A DNA stretch of 64,000 bases from Tachypleus tridentatus (GCF_004210375.1 NC_134825.1:68873558-68937557), one strand, 5' to 3'; counted from the stretch's first letter, positions 1 through 13,200 are shown. Numbers and translations are program-made. The notes: generated from the sequence alone by a model not told the origin.

Positions 1-122
1 TACCAGGGAAGAAGAGGTTGGTTTGGATGTGGTAAAGCCAGACAGTCAACCTCCTTGTCATGAAAAAGTGAAGAAACAAAAATCTGACTCCATGATCCCT
101 CCTCCATTCATTAGACCTCATG
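1..122 (+). CDS. Exon A of unrecognised gene (partial)
   Basis: The frame is open from base 2 to the donor ATG|GTATGC. The exon ends one base into a codon. It encodes an acidic start, a Lys-rich patch and PPPFIRPH. An ORF reading on past 122 runs into the intron and is not expected to be used. Confidence 0.75.
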
Positions 123-2883
123 GTATGCTTTGTTTTTACCTGTTGTTAATGTGCATTAGTGTCATACAAGTTTCACTAGTTTGTGCATACTTAATAATTA
201 AAACTGTTTGTAGATTTTGGATGAAAAGATATATTTGATGTGGAATTAATTTGGTTTATAATTACAAGAGTATGATAGTTGTGTGTTCTTGTTCCACAGT
301 TGCACCGGTTCGGAAAAGTGCTGCAGACATTCACATGTCGGGAGCTAAGACTCTCCCAAGAGGAATGAATTTTCACCAGCCTCCAACAGCACACAGCTAT
401 CTGGAAGATTCCAACAATGTATATGGTTTATATGCTGACCTCATGAATATTCATGACTACGACAGGGACAGCCAAGAAAGGCTTCATGAAAGGTTGAACC
501 AGAGTGATTCCGATCTTGCCGCTTTCCACGTGATTACTTTAGATAGAAGGTATTTGTGTATAGTATATTGTAAAAAAACACTAGAGAATTTATTGGTATA
601 ATATTCCTATTTATCCATTACTTTATAGATTCATGGTAGTTTTTAGTTTTTCAGACAGTTACTGAATTTTGTGGAATGATGTGCCACTCTCATAGTTTAA
701 TTAAGACTTGACTACACCCATGCTGCGAGACTGTATCTCTAATAATTTTCAAAGGCTTTATACCAACATCCGTAAAACTGTAAAGAACAATATTTTCTTC
801 TGTTGGTATTTTTTGTTTTCTTGGCATAAATACTTCAGTAGCATTCTTACAATAAATCCTAAATTGAAAGTATCATGTGTTACTTCCTTAAAAAATTTTC
901 AGTTTTAAAGGGTCTTAATCTACTCGCACTTTGACCATTTTGCTATCACCTTGACGTGATTGGATAAAGAGAAAGGAAAAAAAATCTTTTTAAACCATAT
1001 TAAATTATTTTGTTAATCTAATATTCTTTTGTAGCCAGAAAACTTAAAAATAAGGAGGAATATATTTTCTTGTTTAAACTAGTAATTACATTTTTCTTGT
1101 GTATTTTAACTGATTGTTCTAGCTTTCCTTTACATATTAATGGGATTTCTATAAAATCAACAAGTACAATTGGATGATTAGTTAATCCTCATGCTTGCTA
1201 ATTGGTTATTCTCACACAAGTCTTAGTCAGAATAATCAGAAACACTAATTTTTATTAGATGGTTTTGTGAGTTATGACAGTAATTCATTGAATGAACAAC
1301 TTTGAATTAAAAAAAGTAATGATAAATAATGACAATTTCAATTAAATGATTATTTTACATTATACTGCGTTAATTTTCCAGATTTAGTGGCAAGGCAGTA
1401 AATAAAGTTATTTTAACTGAGTTTTTATAGATTGTATAAATTTGTAAATTCAGTTCATGGCATGGAGAGTTTTTAAAATACAATAATATAGTGAAGAGTA
1501 TTGAAAAACAAAATTATTTGTAGATCTACAAATAAGTAAAGAATTTTGAGGTGATCCCCACCCTTGAATACCTACATTTCATTGACCATGAGAAAATCAT
1601 GGTTGTGTGAGAAATAATCCAGCAACTTTCATACTGTCCTTGAATCCTATTAGAATATTCAACAATTGTCTAAAGTGTCAACCTGTTAAGATTGTTTGAG
1701 ATTGACTCAGTAGGCTAGGAGTAATTAACCAACAGGCTTTACAAACCACAAATAGGGTGACGTTAATATCTGACTCCCTTAGAACAATTCCCATAGTTCA
1801 TTATGTTAACATACAAATTTTGGTTGAGATTGACCCAGTAAGCCATAGAAGTTAGGGTACAAACACAGATTTTGTCTATATAGATTCACATACTTTTACA
1901 GTGGATAAAATATTTATTTTCAATCATCACTTTTTTTAATGATGTAGAAGGGTTTTTATGCTCATTTTCTGGTATTTTGAATGAGACATTGAAGAAAAAG
2001 ACTTACCATGTTACTTCCATTTAATGTCAGTAATTCAAATATGTTTAGTGTGCTATATTTTTAATCCTGATTGAGAAATACAATAATAATGTGGAATTTT
2101 AACAATAGCTGAAGTAAATTATTAAAACAAGTAAGCATGTTCATTGTAACACTGATGATTAATGTCCACTAGCTGTTACTGTGACTTTGCCATTCTCTCA
2201 TAAATTTATAATTACTCATTTATGTACCTGAACTGTAAGCATTGCAATAATGACTATGTGACTGATAGATCAACAGCTAACTGAGCAGGTAGTAATGGTA
2301 AGTTCAAGTAAAGAACTAGTTACAATTGCTTACAATTTGAGAGCATTTTAAAACTTTACATGATTTAAATGATTTAATTAAAATGAAAACTAATGTCATA
2401 CATTACAATATCCTGTAAAACATAAAAAGAGTGAAATGATTGTGTAAAGCAATATTTTAATGAATTTAATATTTGAATGGGGTTTTATAATCTTTCAGAT
2501 TGAAACAGAAGACGGGACGTCCTCGCTCTTGGGATCTTTCCAATATGGCAGTATCTGAAGATTCTGATTCATCAGCAGCTTGCGAACCTCACCAGGCTGG
2601 TAACGTCGGAGGTAGTGGTTCCACGGCCAACAGTGGTAAGAAAATCTCTGCATTGAAATCGCACCATTCGTCAACATCATTGTCGTCAGCTGACACAAGG
2701 CCGCCACCAACAGCTGAAACCTGCATTACTAAGTATTCTGCTCGAGCCAGTCGTCTTGTGAACCAAGAGAAAACAGTTTTGACTGTTACAGGTGGTTGTG
2801 GTTACATTAACTGGAAGAAAGCTGGAGAAAAACAGAGTGAAAGAAAAGAAGCGCACATCATTATGTGGGAAATGAAACTGTGA
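1..2883 (+). CDS. 3' end of an unrecognised host gene (three last coding exons)
   Basis: Three exons, 1-122 (open at the left edge), 300-549 and 2499-2883, join in phase: phase 1 at the first junction, phase 2 at the second. Together they give 251 residues and end at the TGA at 2881-2883. Both introns are GT-AG, with acceptors TTCCACAG and CTTTCAG. The protein looks disordered: an early PPPFIRPH stretch, a basic/acidic middle (DYDRDSQERLHERL), the segment KTGRPRSWDLSNM, then Ser/Gly/Thr-rich sequence and a Lys-rich end. I see no membrane segment, catalytic motif or named domain. It resembles the cytoplasmic or regulatory tail of a signalling or scaffold protein, but I do not recognise the family. 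The gene converges on VWA8. Confidence 0.8.
300..549 (+). CDS. Exon B of unrecognised gene
   Basis: The acceptor is TTCCACAG at 292-299 and the donor is AGAAG|GTATTT. The exon carries 82 whole codons plus split codons at both ends. Its product is polar, with an Arg/Asp/Glu-rich stretch (DYDRDSQERLHERLNQ) that could form a short helix, followed by SDSDLAAFHVITLDR. Confidence 0.8.
2499..2883 (+). CDS. Terminal coding exon C of unrecognised gene
   Basis: The acceptor is TCTTTCAG at 2491-2498. The reading frame completes an Arg codon begun in the previous exon and runs 127 more residues to TGA. A strong internal donor-like site (AGTG|GTAAGA, GT at 2636-2637) lies in the middle. The exon could therefore be spliced there in some transcripts, dropping the last 80 or so residues. 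The open frame past that site supports the longer form. Confidence 0.75.
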
Positions 2884-3072
2884 CCTGTATATACTGGTGC
2901 TTTAAGAGTAGATAATGAACTTTCCTACGTGAGTTTTTATATGAACAACTGTTCGAGTTTATTTTGAAATATACATCAGGTTGCTTTCAGACTGTATATA
3001 TTGTATAGCCGTAGACAAAATCTGCTTGTATTTGTATAGTGACTTACTTGATTTGTAAGTTTTCAACTCTTG

Positions 3073-3115
<43 letters not shown>
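3073..3115. repeat. (TA)n microsatellite
   Basis: A nearly uninterrupted TA dinucleotide run of about 40 bases in the 3' UTR. It is likely to vary in length between individuals. Confidence 0.9.
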
Positions 3116-3116
<1 letters not shown>

Positions 3117-3534
3117 TTTTCTATCCTCAACAGCAGCTACAGGATCATAATATAATTTCTTTCAAAACTAACCTTAAGTTCAATTTGGCACAAAAAACGT
3201 TAGACAAGCTGTTAATTCCATGTCTTAAAATTTCAAGTTTTTGTTTTGCAGAGAGTGTGCCAAATAATGTACTTGTTCATCATGTGGTTTCAGTATTGTT
3301 TTAAATAACAAAAAAATTATGTTGCCTTCAATTAAAGAAAGAAACATAATTTAGACAGCACGTAAAAACGGCTTCTATTTGGAACACCCACACCAGGTTA
3401 TAAATGAAGCATCAATTGCTTTTATTTTGTATAAGAAAACCTTCCAAAATTAGTAAAAATGTGTGATGTCACATACTAAAGATAGCATTTACCATAGTTT
3501 CTATATAAAGCACTGAAGCTGGTTTAGGTGTGTC

Positions 3535-3775
3535 ATGAAAATGATCTATGCTGTGTACATTCTTCATCAAGTATAACATGGTTTATACTGTGTACATTCT
3601 ATATTAAGTATAATATAGTTTGTTGTGTACTTTCTGCATAAAGTGCTACATGTTTTATGTAGTATAGGTTCTGTATCAGATAATGCACGTGGTTTTTGTG
3701 GTGGACATTCTGAATCAAGTACTACACATGGTTTATGTAATGTACATTCTACATGAAGTACATGTGATATATATA
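3535..3775. repeat. Degenerate tandem repeat in 3' UTR
   Basis: About five to six imperfect units of 40-48 bases. Each pairs a motif like TGTGTACATTCT with TCAAGTATAACATGGTTTA. Units are visible near 3550, 3590, 3630, 3665, 3700 and 3745. It is non-coding. Confidence 0.6.
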
Positions 3776-4602
3776 CTTAACTTCTGTGTATACTTCAGCA
3801 TTTAAAATATGCTGCAGAGTAGGTTATTTGTGATGTTTCATCTGCTTATTGTAGAAAGGTCTTTTAAACAGGTTACGTGTGCCTTCTTAAAGCTAACAAT
3901 TGAAAAGCATGTGATGTTCGAGTGGTGCCTTAATCTAGGAACTGAGGTTGATGTTAAGGTAGTTTGCTTCTTGGCAAATTAAGTGTCAGTTTTAACTCAG
4001 GGGATAATATTAAAAGATTATTCATTTTAAAACTAAACACAAAACACCAGCAATACAGTTAATTGTTTCAAGAGACAGTATTTAAAAAAATACTGTTTTA
4101 TATTGAATTGTTAGTATATTAACATTTTGAAAATATTTTACAATGAACCTTTCAATATTTATTTGTATCCATACATGTAATAGAAGCTTTCTATTACAAT
4201 AGTTTATTTAAAAAAAAACAACTCTCTTCCAGTTTGGTATTTTTCAGCAGTATGTATTGTACAGTTGTACAACAGAAGTGGTATATTTTTAAATATGAAA
4301 GATGTTGACAGAAGTATATGCTTTGGATATTTTATGTGGATGCTTTTTTTTTTTTTTTTTGGCAACTGTATAACAGCATTTTTGAGCATGACCATGTATA
4401 GAAAGTTTTTTTATTCATAAATTGTTTATTTTACTTACATCATACATTTTTTTTATTGTAAAGATCTGAGTGCTGATGTTATATGGGTAGTTTTTTGTTC
4501 CCCGATCATATCAGCTTCTAGTTTTAAAGCTCTGTCTAGCGGGTTCTTTTTTTTTTGTAAATGTATATTTTATTTGCCACTGTTCTGACTGATAAAAGCA
4601 TA

Positions 4603-4608
4603 AATAAA
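4603..4608 (+). terminator. Candidate poly(A) signal AATAAA
   Basis: Canonical AATAAA, followed within 25-75 bases by GT-rich sequence (ACTCGTTGTG, TTGCTTGGTTTATTGT) suited to a downstream element. It is the best-placed signal for the plus-strand gene ending at 2883. Confidence 0.55.
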
Positions 4609-4671
4609 CTGAACTTTATATAGCCACTCGTTGTGAACATTGTCAAGTTCAGTCTTGCTTGGTTTATTGTC

Positions 4672-5713
4672 ACTTAGATTATTGATAAATGCCCAAAGCA
4701 CTGTTACATTTTGAGTGTGAATGAACTTTCAACATCACAAGGAAGAAGTTACATTGAAAACCAGAAATGCCATCATACTTATAAAATAATCATTATGGAA
4801 TATATTCAGCTATAAAAAATCTGTTTCTGGAACACATTCAATTTTTTAAACTTCAAACGATTTTGGTAGTACCTATAAATTGTATCTTATTTAACAAAGA
4901 AATGAGTGAAAACATAGATTTTCTTTACAGTTATGAAAATGCTGTTACTTACATTTTGCATGTTCTATATCTAATCAAGAAAAAAGTATATTTGCTTCCT
5001 GAATGAAAACTGTGGCATGTATGATACTTGTTAACATTGCTTATATAAAAACAAAATTATTGTTTTAATATGCTTTTGATCAAAATACACACAACAGACT
5101 AGAGGTTTAAGGAATAGATTTTAAAAGAAAATATGAGTAAAGTTAATACACTTGTCTTTAATGTTTAAATAAGTACATGGTATTATAATGGACATTTCGT
5201 ACTTTTAAGGTGCATGCTAGTACTTGAATTGGATATGCATCCAAAATATGGTGCTAAAAATATTAGACATTGTACACAGGGAATCAGAATGTTTTTTTAT
5301 CGTAGTAATGATTTTAAATGCCACAAAACTGAAGGCAGACCATCAACATCAGTACAAACTTCTTTAAATTTCTGACATAAAAAGGTAAAAGACTTAACTG
5401 TATCTCTAACTAATTGGTAGAATGGATAAGTTTTTACTACTTATATACTGGTATTAATAATAAATTTCTATTCAAAGTAAGTTGCATACTTGTGTCAAAA
5501 TTAAAAATCAATGAAGTAAAGAGTGCAGAATAACTGGTGGTTTTTCAACACTGATACAGATTATTATACCTGAATATATTCCATAATGATTTTTATTTGA
5601 CAGTTGTGATGACATTTCTAGTTTTGAATATAACTTCTGCCTCGTGATGGCAGTTTATTCATACTCTAAATGTAACAGTGTTTTGGGCATTCATCAGAAA
5701 TCTACCTGATGTA
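4672..5713. repeat. Long inverted repeat pair with ~0.7 kb spacer
   Basis: About 150 bases at 4672-4830 reappear in reverse complement at 5555-5713. Shared blocks include AATGCCCAAAGCACTGTTACA (one difference) and AATCATTATGGAATATATTCA (exact). I estimate 75-80% identity by eye. The spacer has no ORF. It may be a foldback or MITE-like element, or a non-autonomous element with long terminal inverted repeats. It starts just after the poly(A) site. Confidence 0.65.
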
Positions 5714-7233
5714 CATGGATGTTGTACTGTCAAAACCTTTAATTCCAGAGACAGACATTTACCTGAAAGTACACCCAACCTAACATTGATGAACTATTCT
5801 CAGTAATTTTACTTGGTAGTACACAAAAAATGACTGGTGAAATTCCTACCTGAAGTTTAATGCATATTTTAACAGTACAACTTCTCTGTGAGACTTCATT
5901 ACCCAATTCAAGTTCCATGCATTTTGGTTCAAACACAATTTTTATTTGTTGGCTAATTAAAAAACTATTCATGTTTTTACAAGTATAATATAGTGTAAAT
6001 TTAGATATCTATCTAGCACATTCTTGTCATAAATATTGGTCTGAAAAAGTGATAATCACCTTTTGAAGGTTCCCTGTTTTGATATGTTATCTTCATGACC
6101 AAAAGATACAAGTATTTTCTTATTGTATTCTTCACATTTCATGCTGATATCACATAAATATCACACTCGCATAAGACAGTGCAATAAATATGTCATCAAA
6201 ACTTGGTGAAAATGAAAACGGTAGTTTTTTGTTATTTTTTTTTTCAGGAATCAGCTATTAAAACGATGGTTGCCTGTTTTAACATTTTGTCCTTACAGGT
6301 TTCATGTTACTAGCATGCACTTTCTTTATAACTTTGCATTACTTATACAGGATTATACAGTTCATTGTAGCAATAAGAAACATTGTCAGTTAATAAATAT
6401 TTTCATCCTACTGTTTACATTTGGTGGAATTTGTAAATTCATGTAAACTGATGATTTTGTGTATCACTACATTTAACTGGAGTGTTGAAAATCTCTTAAT
6501 ACTACCTGATGGTATATTATGTAAATCTGCAGAATTCTAAAACTTCTGGTTTTTTATATATATAAAAGAAATGATGCTTTCTTGTAATGTTAAATTTTCA
6601 AGTGTACCAAGTAAGATGTGGAATATTATCATAGTTATTATTTATCCCTTAATATTAAATTGCATTGTGTATAGTAGGGGTTATTTTCACAGATCAACTT
6701 CACACTTATCAGTGATTTCATCCATTAATATGAAATTGTATCTTCACTAAACAACTCTCAGGAATTTAGATGAGAACATTTTGGCTGTGGATATTATGAT
6801 GTCAACTGTCGAGGTCTCAGCATCCAGGGTGCTTGAAGATAGATTATCTTGCTTTCCTTGCATCAGTTAAGTGCTATTTGCTTGGATCCTGAGTAGTTTT
6901 GCTTTAATAGAAGAGTAAATTTTGGCATAATGAATATTAGATTTTAAAATGCATAGTTTGTTGGTGAAGGAAGCAAGGTTTGTGGTAAGGTCAATCAGAT
7001 GAAATGGCATCATGTACAGTAAGGTATATTTTTAGAGGCAACAGTGATTTCATCCATTAATATAAAGCTGGGGGTATTCTAAACTATCTACCTTTATCAC
7101 ACTTATATCTTTGATATTAGTTTACTAATTACACTGTGAAATGTAAGAGAATATTTCAGCACGTTTATGGTTATCAACACTTTTATACTTTAATATTATT
7201 TCACTAATTACATTGAGTAGCTTTTTTTTTAAC
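5714..7233. other. Intergenic sequence, no gene seen
   Basis: AT-rich sequence between the two convergent genes. Short ORFs here lack coding character. A short phrase (GTGATTTCATCCATTAATAT) occurs near 6711 and again near 7046, suggesting small repeats. Nothing else is supported. Confidence 0.6.
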
Positions 7234-9600
7234 CTTTTCATATCGAGTAGGTCAAATTGCACGTCATAACCTTTCACACAGTTACATTCAAAATGTAATT
7301 AATATGCTTTATTATCAATATCTACAGATGTTTTTCTTCATCAAAATTTAGTTAACAAATAAAAATTTAACATTAAGTTTCAAGTTCTTAACTGTATGAA
7401 GAAATGTAAAAAAAACAACTTAATCTCTAGCATGAGAACTGTGATGTTTGTTTCCTGTGTCATCCTTTTCCTTTAACTTATTTATTACCCTTCTGAGATG
7501 CATGGAATTCAATGTAAGTTACTCAGAATTATTGCTGAAGCAAAATAAATTTTATAGCCTTCAATCTCATTTGGTTTGAGAGCCATAAGCTAGAAAATGA
7601 GACTCCTCCTGCCACATCGTTTCTTTCACAAATTGTTAGTAGTACTCTTTGATGTTTAATATTATTTATAACCAACAGAAAGCCAAAGTCTCAATCTGAC
7701 TAACAACATATTACATTGTTTTCTGTGCACATGGTTATCAGTTTTGCTTCCAGATCAAGCTTGATTCCAAAGGGAAAGACATCAATGAACTTTATGTAAT
7801 TTCTAACAGCTCTTGTCACAGAGTAAGAAAGCAAGAATAACTGTGGTAGTTATGAGGCATATTCTGTTTTTACATGTTATTATTCTGTGTTTTTTAGAGT
7901 AGTAATTAATTAAATAAAAATTATTTATTGCAGTTGTACCGTTAGTATAAAAAAATTGAAATGTCATCAACAATTGACAGCAAAATAAGAAGACTCGAGT
8001 GAGTACTGGATTTCTTGTTTTTCATGTGTATTCTTTATTTAGTGATATAAAAGTAATTAAAATGTAAAGATTAGAAACTTTCTATGTTAGATTAGGTATA
8101 GTGGGTTCCTGTCATACATTACATTGCTCTGCATCATTTCATTAGTAAAGTGTTCACCAATTAATACCCACATATTAAACAATATTGCTTTATTTCATTA
8201 CTAAAGCATTCCAACATTGTTGACTGACTTTTCCAGGTACCATGTTTACCAATACTACTAATATTTTTGAAAAAATGTCACTTTGTTTCATTACTAGTGT
8301 TTAACCTTTCTATGCAGACATCCTTTATTGTGCACTTCACAAGGATTTTTAGTGAATTACATTCAATTAGAAACGTTTTAGGTTAGATTAGGTTCAGTGG
8401 GTCCTCGTTACACATTGCAGTTCTCTGCATTGTTTCATTATTAATGTGTTCAGTCAGTACCCATGTATGAAACAACTCTGCTTTGTTTCTTTACTAAAGT
8501 GTTCCAACATTGTTGACTGCTTTTCCAGGTACTGTGTTTACTAGTTACGACCAATATTTTTGAAGCAGTTACCTTGCTTCATTACTAGTGTTAACCTCTC
8601 TGCCTAGGCATCCTTTATTGTGCACTTCACAAGGATTTTTAGTGAGTTACATTCAAAATTCAATTATACTACTTTTTGTTTATGTTACACCAATTTGTAT
8701 AGCATGAAATCATAGTTAATGACCCATATTTTAACAGTATACAAGTTTTAAGTTCTTAATTTAATAATGCAATACTTATTTCTCTAGGCACTTGATTTGC
8801 AATCTGAAGGTATAGGGTTCAAATTGCAGATGGCTCTCATATAGCTTTGCAGATACTCAAAACAAAGCAGTTTCTAATTTATTTACCACCTTTCCAATAA
8901 ATAGGAAAGTTAATATGAATTACTCACTATAATGTTGTTATTACTTTGACAAAGTATAATTTCATTAGCCTTCAATCTTGTTTGGTTACAAGCTTTGTTC
9001 CCATGGTAAAGATATTACACAGTTGGTCAATTCAACTGAGCCTGAACAACTTTACCAAGCATAGTGTTCACCAATTACCACCTTAGCCGTAGCTTAAAAA
9101 CAAGCCATGTTCCATATTTTAAAAGAGTTATTTAAGAGTGGATGGAAACTTTTCAGGAATGCATCCCCCCTCCTTAATACATGTAAATATTTATTTAATG
9201 TGTTACACTATGTCATTTCAGATGTAAGTCCCACTTTTACAAGATACATTTGTGAGTAGCCCATGTGTTATGTAATTTGATTGGGTAACGTGAGCTGCAC
9301 ATTAAGCAAGTAACTTCATACATTAATGGTTTAGACATGGATCATAGGGCAATAAAATTTAAGCACAACTTAAGTATTCTGTTATGATATTTAAACTATT
9401 TAGGATAAACAAATTAAGTTTCATTTTACAATTTGAAGTTATTCTAGAAAGAAAAAAAAGGATAATTTAGGTTTACATCTATATATTTTTGGTGGTTACA
9501 AAATCAATCAAATAGACCAACCTTATGCAGAATAAGGGTAGAGAAAATAACAAATAAACCATGAAATATTTCTGAAAAAAAAATTATTGATGGGATTTTA
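7234..9600. repeat. Dispersed repeat family R1, copy 1
   Basis: Blocks here align in the same order and orientation with 50880-52250. Shared stretches include TAGCCTTCAAT..TTGGTT, CTCCTGCCACA, AACAGCTCTTGT, TTTTTCATG.TTATTCTTTATTTA, TGAGCTGCACAT, and TTTTTGGTGGTTACAA followed by GTCAA-like sequence. No ORF of note is present. This copy is longer because it holds a ~290-bp tandem duplication (8071-8656) and extra sequence. The family is unknown; it may be a non-autonomous transposon. Confidence 0.65.
8071..8656. repeat. Tandem duplication, two ~290-bp units
   Basis: Units 8071-8366 and 8367-8656 share TTAGAAAC, GTTAGATTAGGT, GTTCCAACATTGTTGACTG, TTTTCCAGGTAC and the closing TCCTTTATTGTGCACTTCACAAGGATTTTTAGTGA block. 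Many substitutions separate them, so the duplication is old. It lies inside dispersed repeat R1. Confidence 0.8.
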
Positions 9601-9649
9601 TATATTATCCAAATGAAATCATAAAAGGAGTGTTCTTAATTTTAATATG

Positions 9650-10102
9650 AAATACACTTTACACTCAGAGCAGTCGACAGTTCAACAGCATAAATATTAA
9701 AGTTCATAAAAAGTACTGAATTCATTTTTTTTTTGTAAAAGGCTTTTAAAGTTTAATAAAAGCTTGCCAAATTTCATGAAGCTACTACCATGGTTACAAG
9801 GTTCTGTAAAATACAGGTGCCCATCCTGATAGGCTTAATAGATTAAAGATAAACAGTAAAATACAAACTAGTGATTGATGTATCATTTTAAACACTTTGA
9901 AGAATTAACTTTAAGTTACATTTATACATTTTCATAATTTACGATATATCAACAGCACCTGTTATTTTAAACAAGTATTACAATCACTCACAAGCTAAAG
10001 TATAGTCATATAAATTTACACTTCAATAAATTGACTCTTACACTAATTAAAAAAATTATACTGTACACTTATCTTGGTAAACAAAAGAGATAACTTTAGA
10101 GT
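9650..10102 (-). other. Probable VWA8 3' UTR
   Basis: Non-coding AT-rich sequence after the VWA8 stop. No perfect AATAAA on the minus strand was seen in the first few hundred bases. The nearest candidate is ATTAAA (TTTAAT at 9752-9757 on the plus strand). The end is uncertain. Confidence 0.35.
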
Positions 10103-10208
10103 TCAATTTGTCAGCATACTACACATAAAAATTTGTTGAAGAATTTGAGGCAGTTCACTGGTATTCATACACAGGAATGCTCGTCCAGGTGGTAGCTGTC
10201 GTGACAAT
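10103..10208 (-). CDS. VWA8: VWA8 terminal coding exon
   Basis: Acceptor ATTTCATGTAG. The frame continues RLSRQLPPGRAFLCMNTSEL and then PQILQQIFMCSMLTN to TGA (10105-10103 on the minus strand). It matches the conserved VWA8 C-terminus (LPxGRxF ... LPQILQQIF). It is only 34 codons plus stop and lies 12.4 kb from the preceding exon. Confidence 0.95.
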
Positions 10209-13200
10209 CTACATGAAATATGCCAGAATGAGTTATTTTCCACTCCACCTGCAGTCTACATTCAGTTGAACTATTGTCAGCTGCACATACATTTAACATA
10301 AAATGGATACTCAGTCAAATTTACTGATACTGAAAAATCAAAACCCGTCATTAAAAGACATGAACCAAAAGTAGATGCATCAGAAAAATGCCTGGTTTAG
10401 TTACGATACTTAAACATGGACTGATAACAACAATGATATTGCAATATTTGAGACCCCTACCACACACCTAAACCATCCCAGCTTTCAATGAGTTATGCTT
10501 ATCAAATACATCACCCATCATAGCTGAATGTAAAAATATTTTAAAATTTAAGAACAAAAGTTATTACACTGTTACTTTTTATTTCGATAACAATAAAGCT
10601 CACAGGTATTCTTAATACAATTTTGGTGTTAAAGTACAAGAAGATTTTCTAACATTGCCTTTCAATACTTTTTTTTTTTTTTTTAGAAAAATACAATCAA
10701 ACTGAATTACAATAGTATTCTGAAGAAATAAAACTTAGTAGTAACTTATGTAATTTGTACCTTATAGCATAAGGTAAAGAAAAACTTACTCTCTTCTCAG
10801 AATGATTTTATGGTTCATGCAAATAGCATAGAATGAAAATCTATGATAGTAGTTTTATGATAGTTTTTCTCAAAATAATTCAAATTTTAAGGCTAGAAAT
10901 TCAAAAAATGTGTTTATGAAACTTACATTAGGTATATCAAGAAAATATTAACCTATAAATAAGTCTTACCTCATACTCAATAAAGTTTGAAAATTCATGT
11001 TTACATTTAATTGGTAGACTGTTAATAAATTCAGTCAGAGAACAATACTCAGTTGTGCCATTAGTGATCTCAAGATGTACCCTATGCATTATACATGATG
11101 TTCAAATAGAGATCTGGACAATAACCTGGTTTCAAATACAAGCGTCTAAGTCACTCCAAAGTTAGAAACAGGCAATTTTTCTCAGTGCAGTTTCTATAAA
11201 CATGTAACTGTATAAAAGCCTTGGCTGTGGAGATGGAATCAAATAAACTGATAAGTGTTGTAGAAATTCAACAGTGAGATGAACAGCTCTATATAAGGTT
11301 TTTGTTTATTGATGAATCATAGTTTATGTTTCTCAGTAATAATAAATAGAAATATATTCACAGAATTAAATAGTGGCAACACTAATACCAAAGTAAAACA
11401 ACCACTCAGATACATTAGTTTGAAACTATGGAGCTTTTGGAGTTGCAATGCCTTCATTTGTATTGAATACTTAGCAAAAAGTTAAAGCACACTGACAGTG
11501 GAGAAATATGGACAGATCTTGATATACTATAGTATTCCTTTAGGAATGTGCCTAATTGGCCAGTGGTTTCAGTAATATAATAATCCTAACTGTGTGATGA
11601 ACATGGTAAAAATTACCAGGAGAAGAAACAGGCAGTTATAAAGCTGGAACTCCTGCCCAGCACTGCCCAAGTTTCATATTTGAAGATGTCTGATGTAATT
11701 TGGACATAAATAAATAAATAAACTTACAGAATTGTCTGACATGCCACAGAGTATATGAAGGAACATTCCAAATACTTTCATCAAAAAGTTATATTACAGC
11801 ATACTCAACAGATGTCCTATGAAACAGTAAGTTTTACATTTTTTTTATATTTCCTTTCATTATTTGTAAAATTTTATTCAAACACATGCATTCAGTTTTC
11901 AAAATTGCAGTTTGTGAGATGGGTCTACAGGTGATGAAATTGGACTTGCTGTGACAGTAGGCTGCTATTAAATCAATTAGATTTACAATTACATTTGAAT
12001 TAAAGTAATTTCATAACTGAGTAAAGTTAATACAAATTACCATATAGGTCAGAACAAAGTTTAAGTCCCAATAATAAGGGGTATAATTGAGATGTATATA
12101 TATAAGAATACCACATATTTTACCTACTAATTTTAATATAGTAGTTTTGGAGAAAATTAATGATTATATGTATGTGAAGTTTTCACATATTACACAGTGA
12201 AGTTGAGATTATTTTGTTCTAGTTGCATTTGTTCTTTGTATTTTCTGGACACTGCAGCCAACAACCTAGAACAATTGATAATGTCTGGTGCTCCCAGAAT
12301 AACTATTCATGCTGTTCCCATGAGTGTGAGCGAAACTGAAGTATGTGCATCATTGTACATGCAAGATATCTGTCAAGACTTAGACCAAATGAATTAATCT
12401 GTACAGAACACCCACTTGAGTATCCCATCCCAGAATGTCAAAGAGAGAATGGAGATAACTTTGAGTTAGTTCCAAGAGAGGATAAAGCCATAAGTGGCTC
12501 AACTCCAACAGACCATCCTATCCCAGCACCCATTTTGAGCTAACTATGATAAACCCAGCTGAAGGATAACATCCTTGCACTTCACTGCAACCTCACTGGT
12601 ATCTAGTATGAGGCAATGCTATCCAGATCTCTCATGGTTTACCTGATGATGCCTCAACCAGAACATTGTCCTGAAAGTGAAGAGTGAAGCATTTATTTTG
12701 TTTGTGAAGCACTGGGTTGTTTTCAAGTTAACTGTCAGTAACATGCTAAGCAGCTAGGTACACAAGGCCGTTGCTTCCAATCAATGGCACAGCAGGTTGA
12801 ATTTAGCAAAGTAATTGGTGAACAACACAGCCACTGGCTACAGCTCCTCAAAAACCAACACAATGCAAGATGAGCCAAGCTAGCAACTTGGGGGAACAGA
12901 ATAAAAAAAACTTGTGCTGAAAATTTTGGTGGACATCCTGGCTCACTCAAAGCACATGTCTTTCAGAGTACAAAGGCAATATAGATTTCCTAGTGATAAA
13001 GTAGTGGCCAGAATGCTGTTAAATTCTTAATATATCAAGAATTCTGAGCAAATCCACAACTCTACCAGTTGACCCAAACTTTGCTCTGGCAAATAGAGAA
13101 AAGATAACAATGGAAAGGTGACTCTTTTACCATGTCTGAAAAGCATCACTTACAGAATTAAAGTTGCCATCAATAACCTTGGTTCCAACACAGTCTTATA

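Larger units (their letters stand above)
2884..4625 (+). other. Probable 3' UTR of the left-edge gene
   Basis: This AT-rich stretch has no credible ORF. It follows the stop codon and ends shortly after an AATAAA signal at 4603-4608. It contains a (TA)n run, a degenerate 40-45 bp repeat array (3535-3775) and several T tracts. The extent is inferred from the first good poly(A) signal with GT-rich sequence behind it. Confidence 0.55.

Noticed and set aside
3073..3115. TA run as a CRISPR-like or regulatory array
   Set aside because: Plain dinucleotide microsatellite.
4204..4395. Minus-strand 63-codon ORF
   Set aside because: Made of poly-Lys/Phe from homopolymer tracts in the 3' UTR; no coding character.
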